NCBI RefSeq assembly: GCF_004801395.1
Contig: NZ_SSOA01000003.1
Span: 248,001 to 312,000, forward strand
Length of the DNA: 64,000 nt
DNA from: Gillisella terrae
GTDB taxonomy: Bacteria; Pseudomonadota; Alphaproteobacteria; Rhizobiales; Rhizobiaceae
Direction: 5' to 3'
Positions 53,932 through 63,518 of the stretch are shown here, one piece after another; the stretch's first letter is position 1; each line of letters starts with the position of its first letter. The notes beneath the pieces are model-generated. The model made no database searches and was not told where the DNA came from. It was given only the letters and a program-made list of their open reading frames with translations. Position numbers and translations under genes: made by a program.

Positions 53932-54711
53932 ATGGTGAAACCACCCATTGGCGGCAATCGCACCGGGCGTAAGCTGGGGCAGAAGGTTAAAAAAGGCAAG
54001 CTGAAGGCCTCGTCCAGACGCTGGCTGGAGCGCCATATCAATGACCCCTATGTGCAGCGCGCCAAGCTGGAGGGCTATCGCGCCCGCGCAGCCTTCAAGC
54101 TGCTGGAAATTGATGAGAAGCACAATATTCTCAAAGGGGCCAAGCGCATTATCGATCTGGGTGCGGCACCGGGAAGCTGGTCGCAGATTGCCGCCAATGT
54201 GACGAATTCCACTGATGAGGATATTCGCGTTGCGGCCATCGATTTTCTGGAAATGGACCAGTTGCCGGGAGTGAAAATCCTGCAACTCGACTTTCTGGAC
54301 CCCGAAGCGCCCGCCAAGCTGATGGAAGCGGTAGGCGGCGTGCCGGATCTGGTGATTTCCGATATGGCGGCACCGACAACGGGCCACCAGAAAACCGACC
54401 ATATCCGCACCATGCATCTGTGCGAAGTGGCGGCCTATTTTGCCGTGGAAGTGCTGGCCGAGGGCGGGCATTTTCTGGCAAAAACCTTCCAGGGCGGCAC
54501 GGAAAAAGACCTGCTCAATATGTTGAAGCAGAATTTCCGTCAGGTCATGCACATCAAGCCAGCCTCGTCGCGGCAGGAATCGGTTGAGATGTTCCTGTTG
54601 GCCAAGGGGTTCAAGGGCAAGCGCACCGGCATTTTGCCGCATGATGAACGCCCTGACGATTTGCACTATGATCCGCGCGAAGATGTGCCTGCCAGTGAGG
54701 ATCTGGGCTGA
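53932..54711 (+). CDS. rlmE: 23S rRNA 2'-O-methyltransferase RlmE
   Basis: The 259-residue FtsJ/RrmJ-type methyltransferase modifies U2552 of 23S rRNA. It has the SAM motif [11 protein letters not shown], the catalytic tetrad context (RARAAFKL Lys, ISDMAAP Asp, LAKTFQGG Lys, [12 protein letters not shown]lu) and a basic N-terminal extension of ~40 residues. The stop overlaps the next start by one base (TGATG), so the VOC gene is translationally coupled. Confidence 0.94.
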   Translation: MVKPPIGGNRTGRKLGQKVKKGKLKASSRRWLERHINDPYVQRAKLEGYRARAAFKLLEIDEKHNILKGAKRIIDLGAAPGSWSQIAANVTNSTDEDIRVAAIDFLEMDQLPGVKILQLDFLDPEAPAKLMEAVGGVPDLVISDMAAPTTGHQKTDHIRTMHLCEVAAYFAVEVLAEGGHFLAKTFQGGTEKDLLNMLKQNFRQVMHIKPASSRQESVEMFLLAKGFKGKRTGILPHDERPDDLHYDPREDVPASEDLG

Positions 54712-55094
54712 TGTTGCTCTACGTCACCCTTGGCTCAAACGATCTGGCGCAATCAAGCCGGTTTTATGATGCGGCTTTGAAAACGCTTGGAATAGAGCGG
54801 CGGGTGACGGAAGAGGATGAGATCGGCTATGCGCATCCGTCTGATACGCGCTGCCGCCTCTGGGTTTTGAAACCCTATGATGGCAAAGAGGCCAGCTTTG
54901 GCAATGGCTCTATGGTGACGCTCGAAGCACCAAGCCGTGCGGCGGTGCAGGCCTTTTATGCGGCAGCCCTTGCCAATGGCGGAACGGATGAAGGCGCGCC
55001 GGGACTGCGGCCATTTCACGAGCACTTCTATGCCTGCTATGTGCGTGATCCTGATGGCAATAAGCTGTCGGCGGTGTGCGAAATTCCGGCATAG
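54711..55094 (+). CDS. VOC-family (glyoxalase-like) protein
   Basis: The 127-residue single VOC domain has four beta-alpha-beta units. The N-terminal LYVTLGSNDLAQSSRFYDAAL and C-terminal YACYVRDPDGNKLSAVCE are typical. Members bind metal and act as glyoxalases, dioxygenases or resistance proteins; the substrate is unknown. It is translationally coupled to rlmE, probably by chance of gene order. It is convergent with an MFS gene four bases away, with no terminator between. Confidence 0.85.
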   Translation: MLLYVTLGSNDLAQSSRFYDAALKTLGIERRVTEEDEIGYAHPSDTRCRLWVLKPYDGKEASFGNGSMVTLEAPSRAAVQAFYAAALANGGTDEGAPGLRPFHEHFYACYVRDPDGNKLSAVCEIPA

Positions 55095-55097
55095 CGC

Positions 55098-56516
55098 TTA
55101 CTTCAGTGGCGCATTTTCCGCCACAGCCGCCACCACAACGGGTTTGCGGTGGCCTGAAACATCAGCCCCGGCATCTTTGGCAAGCAGAAGATAAGGAATG
55201 GCGGCAGCCAGCGACAAAAGCGCCACCACAGCGAAGGCCAGATGAAAATCGGCGAGGCTGAGGTGATCGCCTGTCAGCGCTGTGCTGGCCTCCAGAATGA
55301 AGGCGGCGCAGGCAACGCCCAGCGCAAGGCTGACCTGCTGCAACACCGAGGCAATCGAGGTTGCCTGGCTGGCCTCGGCATTGTCAATGTCGGCATAGCC
55401 CAGCGCATTGGTGCCGGTGAAAAAGAACGAACGGCAAAAACCCGACACAAGCAAAAAGAACATCAACAGGGCATGGGGTGTCTGCGGCGTGAAAAAGGCA
55501 TTCATGAAGGTGGTTGCCGATCCGGCAATGGCCGCTGTGATCAGCACCGTGCGAAACCCGGCAGCGGCAAAGACCCGCTTGGCCATGAATTTTGTGGTAA
55601 TGGCCCCGATCGCTCCGACAAAGGTGGTCATGCCTGATTCAAAGGGCGTCATGCCAAAACCCAGTTGCAGCATCAGCGGCATCAGAAAGGGAATGGCCCC
55701 GGTGGAGATGCGGAAAATCGTGCCACCTGTTTGGGCGGCCCGAAAGGCAGGCTTGCGAAACAGGTTGAGATTGAGCAAGGGGGCCGGATGGCGGCGGGCG
55801 TGAATGATGTAATAGAGGCCGCAAAAAACACCGAGAACAACGGCAGCGATGCCAATTTCCGGCGGCAGTGCGGGCAGGCTGATGACTGATAGGCCAAACA
55901 CCACGCCAGAGGCCGCAAGCGATGTTAGGGCAAAGCCAATATAATCGATTGGCGCGGTTTTGATGGTTTCAATTTCTGGCAGATAGATGGTGGCGAGAAT
56001 GATTCCGATGATGCTGATCGGCACGTTGATCAGAAAAATCCAGTGCCAGGTGAAATAGGTGGTGATGAAGCCGCCAATCGGCGGACCCGCTAAGGGGCCA
56101 ACCAGCGCCGGAATGGTCAAAAGCGCCATGGCCGACACCAGTTCTTCGCGCTTGGTGGTGCGTAGCAGCACAAGACGACCCACCGGCGTCATCATGGCGC
56201 CGCCCATGCCTTGCAAAAATCGGGCACCCACAAATTCAAACAAAGTGCTTGAAACCGCGCAGCAGATGGAACCGATGGTAAAGACCACGATGGCGGAGCG
56301 AAAAATAAGCTTGGCCCCAAATTTGTCGGCCATCCAACCGCTCACCGGAATAAAAATCGCCAGCGCCACCATGTAAGCCGTCAGCGCCAGCTTGAGCGTG
56401 ATCGGCCCGACGCCCAAATCATGAGCGATGGCGGGAAGAGCCGTAGCGATTACGGTCGAATCCATGTTTTCCATAAACAAGGCAACGGCAAGGATCAGGG
56501 GAACAATGCGATTCAT
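55098..56516 (-). CDS. DHA2-family (EmrB/QacA) drug/proton antiporter
   Basis: The 472-residue product has about 14 membrane spans. MENMDSTVIATALPAIAHDLG is the D1-like motif of the DHA2 family, GWMADKFGAKLIF is the A-motif in the first cytoplasmic loop, and GPLAGPPIGGFI is the C-motif of antiporters. It probably exports toxic compounds; the substrate is unknown. The ATG at 56516 is used; a TTG at 56549 would add 11 residues. No EmrA-type partner is adjacent. Confidence 0.9.
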   Translation of the reverse strand: MNRIVPLILAVALFMENMDSTVIATALPAIAHDLGVGPITLKLALTAYMVALAIFIPVSGWMADKFGAKLIFRSAIVVFTIGSICCAVSSTLFEFVGARFLQGMGGAMMTPVGRLVLLRTTKREELVSAMALLTIPALVGPLAGPPIGGFITTYFTWHWIFLINVPISIIGIILATIYLPEIETIKTAPIDYIGFALTSLAASGVVFGLSVISLPALPPEIGIAAVVLGVFCGLYYIIHARRHPAPLLNLNLFRKPAFRAAQTGGTIFRISTGAIPFLMPLMLQLGFGMTPFESGMTTFVGAIGAITTKFMAKRVFAAAGFRTVLITAAIAGSATTFMNAFFTPQTPHALLMFFLLVSGFCRSFFFTGTNALGYADIDNAEASQATSIASVLQQVSLALGVACAAFILEASTALTGDHLSLADFHLAFAVVALLSLAAAIPYLLLAKDAGADVSGHRKPVVVAAVAENAPLK

Positions 56517-56727
56517 GAGGATGTGACCGGAAAATCGGTATCTCGGCAACCTGGACTTCAGGTTGCAAGACCCTGTTTGAAAGCGATGGCTTTGTATGCT
56601 GGAAAAGGAGCGGTGCCAATGGCACTTTTTTGTGTTCCAGCGTGATCACGGATACGTGATCAGACTTTTCTTACCGTGATACCGACCTATCTCTTGCGGA
56701 CAGTGCGAGAAGGATCTGGAGGGTTTT

Positions 56728-57714
56728 ATGGTTTCGATGGACAGACGAACAATGATGGCTGGTGCGACCTTGAGTGCTCTGGCTGCCCCGGCTGTGATGG
56801 TGCGCACGGCCTTTGCGCAAAGTGGAACATCCATGAATATCAATCATGCCATGCCGCCGGAAACCCATCGTTTCAAGGTTGGGGCGTTCGAAGTTGTGGT
56901 GATCAAGGACGGTGCCCGCCAATCTGGCGCCCCCTCCGAGACCTTCGGCACAGACCAAAAGCCCGAGACAGTTTCGGAGCTTCTCAAGCAGAATTTTCTG
57001 CCCACCGATGCCTTTGTCAACGGATTTTCGCCGGTGCTGATCAATACCGGCTCCGATGTCATTCTGTTTGATACGGGCATGGGTGAGCAAGGCCGCGCCA
57101 ATGGCATGGGGCGTTTGAGCGAAGGCATGATCGCGGCTGGCTACTCGCCGGAAGATGTGTCTATCGTAGTTCTCACCCACATGCACGGTGACCACATTGG
57201 CGGCTTGATGGAAAAGGGCAAGCCTGCCTTTGCCAAGGCCCGGTATGTGACTGGTCAGCGTGAATATGATTTCTGGGTTGATCCTGCCCGTGAGGGCACG
57301 CCCGCTGCGGGCGGGCAAAAAGGTGTTTTGGCCAATGTGAAGCCGCTGGCAGAGAAAATCACATTTTTGGGCGCTGCGGGTGGTGATGTGGTGTCCGGCA
57401 TTCGTGGCGAAGCGGCCTTTGGCCATTCGCCGGGCCATATGATCTATCAGATCGAATCCGAGGGCAAACGGTTGGTGCTGACCGCCGATACCGCCAACCA
57501 TTTTGTGCTGTCGCTGCAACGGCCCGATTGGGAAGTGAAGTTTGATATGGACAAGGCAGCCGCAGCGGCGACCCGCAAGCGGGTGTTTGATATGGTGGCC
57601 ACAGACCGCGTGGCCTTTTTGGGCTATCACATGCCGTTTCCATCTGTGGGCTATGTGGAAAAGCTGGATACGGGCTATCGGTTCGTGCCGAAAAGCTATC
57701 AGTTTGATATTTGA
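56728..57714 (+). CDS. Exported metallo-beta-lactamase-fold hydrolase
   Basis: The 328-residue product has a Tat-type signal (MDRRTMMAGATLSALAAP... cleaved near AFAQ). The MBL fold follows with the zinc motif VLTHMHGDHIGGL (HxHxDH), further zinc ligands in FGHSPGHM and LTADT, and a C-terminal His in GYHMPFPSVG. It should hydrolyse an ester, lactone or thioester in the periplasm. Similar proteins include quorum-quenching lactonases, but the substrate is not predictable. GGAGG lies just upstream of the ATG. A terminator that also serves tadA follows. Confidence 0.88.
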   Translation: MVSMDRRTMMAGATLSALAAPAVMVRTAFAQSGTSMNINHAMPPETHRFKVGAFEVVVIKDGARQSGAPSETFGTDQKPETVSELLKQNFLPTDAFVNGFSPVLINTGSDVILFDTGMGEQGRANGMGRLSEGMIAAGYSPEDVSIVVLTHMHGDHIGGLMEKGKPAFAKARYVTGQREYDFWVDPAREGTPAAGGQKGVLANVKPLAEKITFLGAAGGDVVSGIRGEAAFGHSPGHMIYQIESEGKRLVLTADTANHFVLSLQRPDWEVKFDMDKAAAAATRKRVFDMVATDRVAFLGYHMPFPSVGYVEKLDTGYRFVPKSYQFDI

Positions 57715-57733
57715 TCCTGACTTTGATCCTGAC

Positions 57734-57767
57734 AAGGCCTCGCCAAAAGTGGGGCCTTATCTTTTTT
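57734..57767 (+). terminator. Terminator between the MBL gene and tadA
   Basis: AAGGCC (57734-57739) pairs with GGCCTT (57753-57758) with an inner CC/GG extension, followed by ATCTTTTTT. The right arm reaches into the tadA stop region at 57757, so the hairpin may serve both convergent genes. Confidence 0.75.
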
Positions 57768-58218
57768 CGGCGAAGAAGCTTTTCAACAATTCTGCCGACT
57801 CCACCTCGCCAATGCCTGCATAAACCTCAGGCGCATGGTGGCAGGTGGGTTGCGCATAAAAGCGCGCACCATGGTGCACGCCGCCGCCTTTTGGGTCTTC
57901 CGCGCCATAGTAGAGACGGCGAATGCGCGCAAAAGAGATGGCAGCCGCACACATGGTGCAGGGCTCCAGCGTGACATAAAGGTCTGCGCCGGTCAGGCGT
58001 TCGTCGCATAAAAAGCTGCTCGCGCGGCGAATGGCCAAAATTTCGGCATGGGCCGTGATATCGTTGAGGGCGCGGGTTTCATTGCCTGCGCGGGCGATGA
58101 TTGTGCCATCCTTGACCACAACGGCCCCGATTGGCACCTCGCCACGGGCTGCTGCCAGCCGCGCTTCCTCCAGAGCAACATCCATAAAACCGCCCTTGAA
58201 AAGGATTGTCTGCGCCAT
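57757..58218 (-). CDS. tadA: tRNA-specific adenosine deaminase TadA
   Basis: The 153-residue product has the zinc motif HAE (57-59) and PCTMC (Cys87, Cys90) of the CDA fold. It deaminates A34 to inosine in tRNA-Arg(ACG). The start at 58218 has GGAAAG and GAGG close by. The gene is divergent from an RluB-type pseudouridine synthase gene, a common rhizobial arrangement. Essential in most bacteria. Confidence 0.93.
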   Translation of the reverse strand: MAQTILFKGGFMDVALEEARLAAARGEVPIGAVVVKDGTIIARAGNETRALNDITAHAEILAIRRASSFLCDERLTGADLYVTLEPCTMCAAAISFARIRRLYYGAEDPKGGGVHHGARFYAQPTCHHAPEVYAGIGEVESAELLKSFFAEKR

Positions 58219-58286
58219 CCTCAACTTTCCACTTAACCAAGTCGTCTTGAACTGATAGGACACAGCAAACGACAGGCAAGCAAAAA

Positions 58287-60284
58287 ATGACCGATAAAGA
58301 AAAGTTCTCGCGGCCGGGCTCAAAACCCGCGGGCCGCACCCGTAAACCATCCACTGAGAAATTCGCCAATCAGGTGTCGAAAAAAGACCTGGAAGCGGCC
58401 CGCAAACCTGCGGCCTCTGGTGGCGAAGAGGCCTTGAAGCCAGAGCGCATCTCCAAGCTTCTCGCCCGTGCAGGCATTGCCTCGCGCCGCGATGTGGAGC
58501 GCATGATCATGGAAGGTCGTGTGGCCGTCAATGGCAAGGTGCTGGAAACGCCAGCGCTCAACGCCACGCTGGCGGATCGCATTGAAGTGGATGGCCAGCC
58601 CATTCGCGGCATCGAGCGCACCCGGCTATGGCTCTACCACAAGCCGGCGGGCCTGGTGACCACCAATTCCGATCCGGAAGGCCGCCCAACCGTGTTCGAG
58701 AACCTGCCGGATGACCTGCCACGGGTCATGTCCATTGGCCGTCTTGATATCAACACCGAAGGTCTGCTGCTGTTGACCAATGATGGTGGCCTGGCGCGCG
58801 TGCTGGAATTGCCCACCACCGGCTGGCTGCGGCGCTATCGCGTGCGCGCCTATGGCGAAGTGGATCAGGCCAAGCTGGATACGCTGAAAGACGGCATTGC
58901 CGTCGATGGCGTGCTCTATGGCGCGATTGATGCAACACTGGACCGCAGCCAGGGCCACAATGTGTGGATCACCATGGGCTTGCGCGAAGGCAAAAACCGC
59001 GAAATCAAGAACGTGCTCGGCGCACTTGGTCTTGAGGTCAACCGTCTGATCCGTATTTCCTACGGCCCGTTCCAGCTTGGTGATCTGGCCGAGGGCCGGG
59101 TGCAGGAAGTGCGCGGACGCATGTTGCGCGACCAGCTCGGTCCACGTTTGATCGAAGAATCCCACGCCAATTTTGATGCGCCGATCTACAGCGCCAGTGC
59201 GGATGATGAGGACGACGCAGCCCCCAAGAACAAGGCAAAAGCCGAGAAGGGCGATTGGGGCAAAGCGGACAAGGCCTCCCGCCCACGGGGTGGCAACAAC
59301 CGGGAAGACGCCCGCGAAAAAGCATTGGGCCGTCTGGACACCCGCCGTGATGCACCACGGGGTGCGGCAAAAGGCAAATGGGCCGATGCCAAACCGCGTG
59401 GCAAGCGTGACAGTTTTGAGCGCGATGATACGGACGGTTTTGACAAGCCCAAGCGTCCGCCCATGGGCCAAAGCCGCACCGCCAATGTGTGGATGGCACC
59501 GGGCGCACGGCCTGTGGCTGAAAAAGGCGCAGTCGTTGACCAGACCAAGAAAACCGCGCCTCTTGGGCGCTCGGGCGATGCCCCACAAAGCAAGCGTTAT
59601 GGCCGCACCAAGGATGGTGCGCCAACCCGCTCATTGACCAAGCATAACCCGGACCGAGGCAATTCCTACCGCTCGGACGAGGGTGCGCCGCGCGTGCAGG
59701 TGACCCGTGCGCGTGATGCGGATGGTGAATGGATTCGCGCCGAAGGCGTTGAGGAAAAGCCAAAGGGCCGTGGTGGTCGCGACGGTCAGGGCTTTGGTGC
59801 CAAGCGTGATTTTGGTGCCAAGCGTGAATTTGGTGATAGACCCGCCCGTGGTGAGCGCCCATCCCAGGGTGATCGTCCGCCGCGCGGTGATAAACCGAGC
59901 TATGATGCCCGTGCAGACCGTGGCCCACGCACCTCCCGCGATGATAAGCCTGCCTATGGTGCGCGCACCGATCGTGGTGAACGCCCAGCGCGCGGCGACA
60001 AACCTGCATTTGGCGCAAAACCAGCCTATGGCGACAGGGGCGAGCGGGGCGAGCGCCCTTATTCCGGCAGGCCATCTGACAGGCCAGCCGGTGACCGTCC
60101 GGCGGGCGACAAGCCTTACAGCGGCCGTCCAAAATCGGGTGCTGGTGCAGGCAAGCCATTTGGTGGCAAGCCGGGCGGCGGCAAGGGCTTTGGCGGCAAG
60201 TCGGGTGGTGGCAAGCCTTCAGGTGGCCGTGGGCCATCGTCGGGCGGCAAGCCGTCGGGTGGTTCGTTCAAGGGCAAGAGGTAA
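58287..60284 (+). CDS. RluB-type 23S rRNA pseudouridine synthase with very long basic tail
   Basis: The 665-residue product has an N-terminal basic stretch, an S4 RNA-binding domain (about 50-110, ERISKLLARAGIASRRDVERMI) and a pseudouridine synthase domain. The catalytic Asp lies in GRLDINTEGLLLLTNDG (about 150-166). From about 300 the remaining ~360 residues form a disordered tail rich in Arg, Gly, Lys, Asp and Pro, with repeated GDRP/ARGDKP/YGAR units and final GGGKPSGG runs. Usual RluB lengths are 250-350, so the tail doubles the protein. It may bind RNA or drive condensate-like behaviour. It is followed by rsmD seven bases later. Confidence 0.9.
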   Translation: MTDKEKFSRPGSKPAGRTRKPSTEKFANQVSKKDLEAARKPAASGGEEALKPERISKLLARAGIASRRDVERMIMEGRVAVNGKVLETPALNATLADRIEVDGQPIRGIERTRLWLYHKPAGLVTTNSDPEGRPTVFENLPDDLPRVMSIGRLDINTEGLLLLTNDGGLARVLELPTTGWLRRYRVRAYGEVDQAKLDTLKDGIAVDGVLYGAIDATLDRSQGHNVWITMGLREGKNREIKNVLGALGLEVNRLIRISYGPFQLGDLAEGRVQEVRGRMLRDQLGPRLIEESHANFDAPIYSASADDEDDAAPKNKAKAEKGDWGKADKASRPRGGNNREDAREKALGRLDTRRDAPRGAAKGKWADAKPRGKRDSFERDDTDGFDKPKRPPMGQSRTANVWMAPGARPVAEKGAVVDQTKKTAPLGRSGDAPQSKRYGRTKDGAPTRSLTKHNPDRGNSYRSDEGAPRVQVTRARDADGEWIRAEGVEEKPKGRGGRDGQGFGAKRDFGAKREFGDRPARGERPSQGDRPPRGDKPSYDARADRGPRTSRDDKPAYGARTDRGERPARGDKPAFGAKPAYGDRGERGERPYSGRPSDRPAGDRPAGDKPYSGRPKSGAGAGKPFGGKPGGGKGFGGKSGGGKPSGGRGPSSGGKPSGGSFKGKR

Positions 60285-60290
60285 GACGGC

Positions 60291-60851
60291 ATGCGAATCG
60301 TCGGCGGTGAATTTCGTGGGCGCAGTCTTGCTGCGCCCAAGAGCAATGACATTCGCCCAACCATTGATCGAACGCGCGAGAGCCTGTTCAACATTCTCGC
60401 CCATGCCCATCCAGATGCTCTGGATGGGACGCGCATTCTCGACCTGTTTGCAGGCACGGGGGCTGTCGGTCTGGAAGCAATGTCGCGCGGCTGTCGGGCG
60501 GCGATGTTTGTCGAAAACAGCGTCGAGGGCCGTGGCCTTTTGTGGGAAAATATCGAAAGCCTTGGTCTGCATGGCCGGGCCAAGATCTTGCGCCGTGATG
60601 CCACCCAGCTTGGCTCGGTGAGCAACATGGAGCCGTTTCATCTGCTGTTTGCCGATCCACCTTACGGCAAAGGCCTTGGCGAAAAAGCGTTTATGGCTGC
60701 CCATCAAGGCGGCTGGTTGGTGCCGGGTGCGCTGGCCATTCTGGAAGAGCGCAGCGATGTGCTGGTGCAGGTGGAAAGCCCATTTGAACTGCTGGAAGAC
60801 CGGGTGTTTGGCGACACAAAAATGTATTTTTACGCCTATCGCCCCGCATAA
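60291..60851 (+). CDS. rsmD: 16S rRNA (guanine-966-N2)-methyltransferase RsmD
   Basis: The 186-residue product has the N-terminal MRIVGGEFRGRSLAAP, the SAM motif ILDLFAGTGAVGLEAMSRG and the catalytic DPPY motif (FADPPYGKG). It methylates G966 of 16S rRNA. The gene starts six bases after the RluB-type gene, so rRNA modification enzymes are co-transcribed. No terminator is seen after it. Confidence 0.94.
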   Translation: MRIVGGEFRGRSLAAPKSNDIRPTIDRTRESLFNILAHAHPDALDGTRILDLFAGTGAVGLEAMSRGCRAAMFVENSVEGRGLLWENIESLGLHGRAKILRRDATQLGSVSNMEPFHLLFADPPYGKGLGEKAFMAAHQGGWLVPGALAILEERSDVLVQVESPFELLEDRVFGDTKMYFYAYRPA

Positions 60852-60896
60852 GTTTCATATGGAAACAAGCGGGATCAGTTTTTTGCAAACAGAGGG

Positions 60897-60940
60897 AGAA
60901 ATGCTGCTTAAATCGATTCCGATTTGAGCTGTTATGCCGT
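60897..60940. repeat. Dispersed palindrome, family 1 (degenerate copy)
   Basis: The core CTTAAATCGATTCCGATTTGAG with a TGCTG start and TGTTATGC end matches the family pattern, but the arms are eroded. It lies upstream of the patatin gene and may include its promoter. Confidence 0.45.
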
Positions 60941-61000
60941 ATGCCTGAGCGGGACATCCTCTTCGCTTTTACGCTCTGCAATCAGGGTTCTGCTTTGTCC

Positions 61001-61903
61001 ATGTCCATTGATACAGCCATGCCGTTGCCGTTCGCACAGTCTTCAGCACAATCAACGCCCACGGTGGCACTTGCACTTGGCGCAGGTGGTGCGCGCGGGT
61101 TTGCCCATATTCAGGTGTTGCAAGCGCTGGAGGAGTTGGGGATTGAACCTGTGGCGATTGCCGGATCGTCGATTGGTGCCATCATTGGTGCGGGCAAGGC
61201 GGCGGGCATGAGCGCCGCAGAGATGCGCTCTTATGCCTTGGAAACGGTGGGCAACCGCCGGGCGGTGATGAACCGCTTTTGGGCGTTGCGGCCACCCTCC
61301 ATGCGCCATGCCATTGGTGGGTTCCGGTTGGGGCAATTCAATCTTGAGCGGATTTTACGCACATTTTTGCCCGCACACATCCCCGATGATTTTGCCAGCC
61401 TGAACATTCCGCTGAAAGTAATTGCCACCGATTATTACGGGCATTGCGAAAAACTCTGCGAGAGTGGCGATCTTTATCAGGCGCTTGCCGCTTCGGCGGC
61501 GATCCCGGCCCTGTTCATGCCGGTGCTGCTGGACGGGCGGGTGATGATTGATGGTGGCATTTTCAACCCCGTGCCCTATGAACATGTGATGGATCTGGCG
61601 GATATCGTCATTGGCGTGGATATTGTTGGCGGGCCGATTGGTGCCGTTGGCGAGATGGATGTCATGCCAAACCGCATCGATAGCCTGTTCGGCGCATCGC
61701 AATTGATGATGCAATCGCATCTGGCCTTGAAGCTGAGGCTGAGTGCCCCCGCGATTTTCCTGCGTCCGCAGGTCAATGAGTTTGGTGTGATGGATTTTCT
61801 CAAGGCCAAGCAGATTTTTGACGCATCCGAACCGCTGAAGGATGAGGTTAAACGGGCGCTTGAGGTGCAATTTGCGCGGTTTGAGCGCGAAAGAGCGTCA
61901 TAA
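61001..61903 (+). CDS. Patatin-like phospholipase (RssA type)
   Basis: The 300-residue product has the patatin elements in order: oxyanion loop GAGGARG, nucleophile elbow G-S-S-I-G (IAGSSIGAIIG) and the Asp dyad motif MIDGGIF. Family members hydrolyse membrane phospholipids or lipid esters in the cytoplasm or at the membrane. The start is uncertain: ATG 61001, just before the oxyanion loop, or ATG 60941, which adds 20 residues. It is convergent with a GGDEF-EAL gene 16 bases away. Confidence 0.87.
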   Translation: MSIDTAMPLPFAQSSAQSTPTVALALGAGGARGFAHIQVLQALEELGIEPVAIAGSSIGAIIGAGKAAGMSAAEMRSYALETVGNRRAVMNRFWALRPPSMRHAIGGFRLGQFNLERILRTFLPAHIPDDFASLNIPLKVIATDYYGHCEKLCESGDLYQALAASAAIPALFMPVLLDGRVMIDGGIFNPVPYEHVMDLADIVIGVDIVGGPIGAVGEMDVMPNRIDSLFGASQLMMQSHLALKLRLSAPAIFLRPQVNEFGVMDFLKAKQIFDASEPLKDEVKRALEVQFARFERERAS

Positions 61904-61919
61904 TAAGTCCGAGTCACTA

Positions 61920-63269
61920 TTATTGTATCAGCGACATATTGTTGTATTGGCGCGAAAGATAGCGCAGCGTTGCCATGGCATCGACGGGTTTGCCGAAGTG
62001 ATAGCCTTGGCCCATCAAACATCCAAGGTCACGCAGCAACTCGACTTCTGCTTCGGTTTCAATGCCTTCGGCCACCACTTCGAGCTGCAAGCCCTGGCAC
62101 ATGGTAATGATGGCGCGGACAATATGTTGGCAGGTCGTGTCTGTGGTGATCGCGGAAATGAAGGCGCGGTCGATCTTGACCTTGTCAAAGGTGAAATCGC
62201 GCAGCCGTCCCAGACTGGACTGACCGGTGCCAAAATCATCCAGTGAAATGCGCACACCGGCCTGACGCAACTCGGAAATAATGTTGGTGGCGGTCACCGC
62301 CGAAAGCATGACGGCGGTCTCGGTAATTTCCAGATCCAGCCGCGATGGCTCCAACCCGACATTGGCAAGAATGGCCAGCGTGCGCGATGCGGTGGCCGCA
62401 TCGGTCATCTGCACGGATGACAGGTTGAAGGATAGAAACAGCTCTCGAGGCCAGGTTAGTGCGGCTTCTGCCGCTTTATGCAGCAAGGTCTCGGACAGCG
62501 TATCAATAAAGCCGCGCTCTTCGGCGAGGGGTACGAAAATGGAAGGCGAGACAAAACCCATATCGGGGTCAATCCAGCGCGCCAAGGCCTCAAAGCCCAG
62601 GGTTCTGCCATCATCCAGCGCAACAATGGGCTGAAAATGCACATCCACGGCATCATTGATAATGGCGTTGCGCAAGGCCTGCTCAAGCTGGGTAGAGCGG
62701 CGCATTTCCTGAGCAATCTCCGAGGAGTAAACGGTAATTTGTCCGCGTCCTCGCCGTTTGGAGCGATAAAGGGCCGTCTCGGCGCTTTTCATCAGAGTGT
62801 CGAAATCGGCCCCGGCAAAGGGATGAATTGCAAAGCCAAGCGAGGCTGAAAGACGCACATTGCGATCGCCCAGATCATAGGGTGCAGAGAGCACATCCTT
62901 GATCATGAGGCCGACGCGCTCGGCGCTGCCAGCCTCAAACACCAAAGGCAGAAGAACGGCAAATTCATCACCCGTGTCACGGGTTACAGTGGCACCGCCG
63001 GGAATGCAGGCCTGAAGCCTATGGGCAACCTGACAGAGGATCTCGTCACCGGCCAGCGAGCCAAACAGGTCATTGATCGGCTTGAATCCATCGAGGTTGA
63101 CCAGCGCAACCGTGAAAGGGGCGGGATCTGCGGCGCGTTCCTGAGATATGGCCTGAACCTTGTCACGCAAGCGGAAGCGATTGCCGAGGCCGGTTAACGG
63201 ATCGGTATAGGCGCTGACCTCGCCTTCAAGCTGAGCTTTATCTAACCGTTTGGTGTCGGCGGCACCCAT
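61920..63269 (-). CDS. GGDEF-EAL protein, probable c-di-GMP phosphodiesterase
   Basis: The 449-residue protein has no membrane span or sensory domain. The GGDEF domain (about 20-175) has TGDEF instead of GGDEF, so diguanylate cyclase activity is probably lost, although it may still bind GTP. The EAL domain (about 190-440) is complete: EAL in GFEALARW, NLSS, EITET, the DDFGTG motif, VKID and AEGIE. Inference: it degrades c-di-GMP, favouring motility over attachment, which fits a region with three chemoreceptors. The start ATG at 63269 has weak ribosome-site support. Confidence 0.9.
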   Translation of the reverse strand: MGAADTKRLDKAQLEGEVSAYTDPLTGLGNRFRLRDKVQAISQERAADPAPFTVALVNLDGFKPINDLFGSLAGDEILCQVAHRLQACIPGGATVTRDTGDEFAVLLPLVFEAGSAERVGLMIKDVLSAPYDLGDRNVRLSASLGFAIHPFAGADFDTLMKSAETALYRSKRRGRGQITVYSSEIAQEMRRSTQLEQALRNAIINDAVDVHFQPIVALDDGRTLGFEALARWIDPDMGFVSPSIFVPLAEERGFIDTLSETLLHKAAEAALTWPRELFLSFNLSSVQMTDAATASRTLAILANVGLEPSRLDLEITETAVMLSAVTATNIISELRQAGVRISLDDFGTGQSSLGRLRDFTFDKVKIDRAFISAITTDTTCQHIVRAIITMCQGLQLEVVAEGIETEAEVELLRDLGCLMGQGYHFGKPVDAMATLRYLSRQYNNMSLIQ

Positions 63270-63472
63270 TCACTATCCCAGCAATTCATCCAGTTTCAGT
63301 CTACCACAATGGGGGGCATAACTTAATAAAATTTTAGCAAATTCCCGCTTTGAACTATGGGTTTTTACCCGTGATTTAGTAGGTTGACAGGCGGAAAAGC
63401 GGAATTTTTTGCAACAGAAAGCGTGTTTCAGAGCGTCGGATCAGCAGTAAATTTCATTTTTTCCCGCAAGCG

Positions 63473-63518
63473 CTCCTGCATAATTCCTTCAATCGGAGTG
63501 GATTTAAGGAGCTATGGA
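63473..63518. repeat. Dispersed palindrome, family 1 (degenerate copy at a gene end)
   Basis: CTGCATAATTCCTTCAATCG... and GGATTTAAGGAGC match the family, and the receiver-domain gene ends inside it (stop at 63504-63506). The element therefore provides the stop codon and possibly the end of the transcript. Confidence 0.6.
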
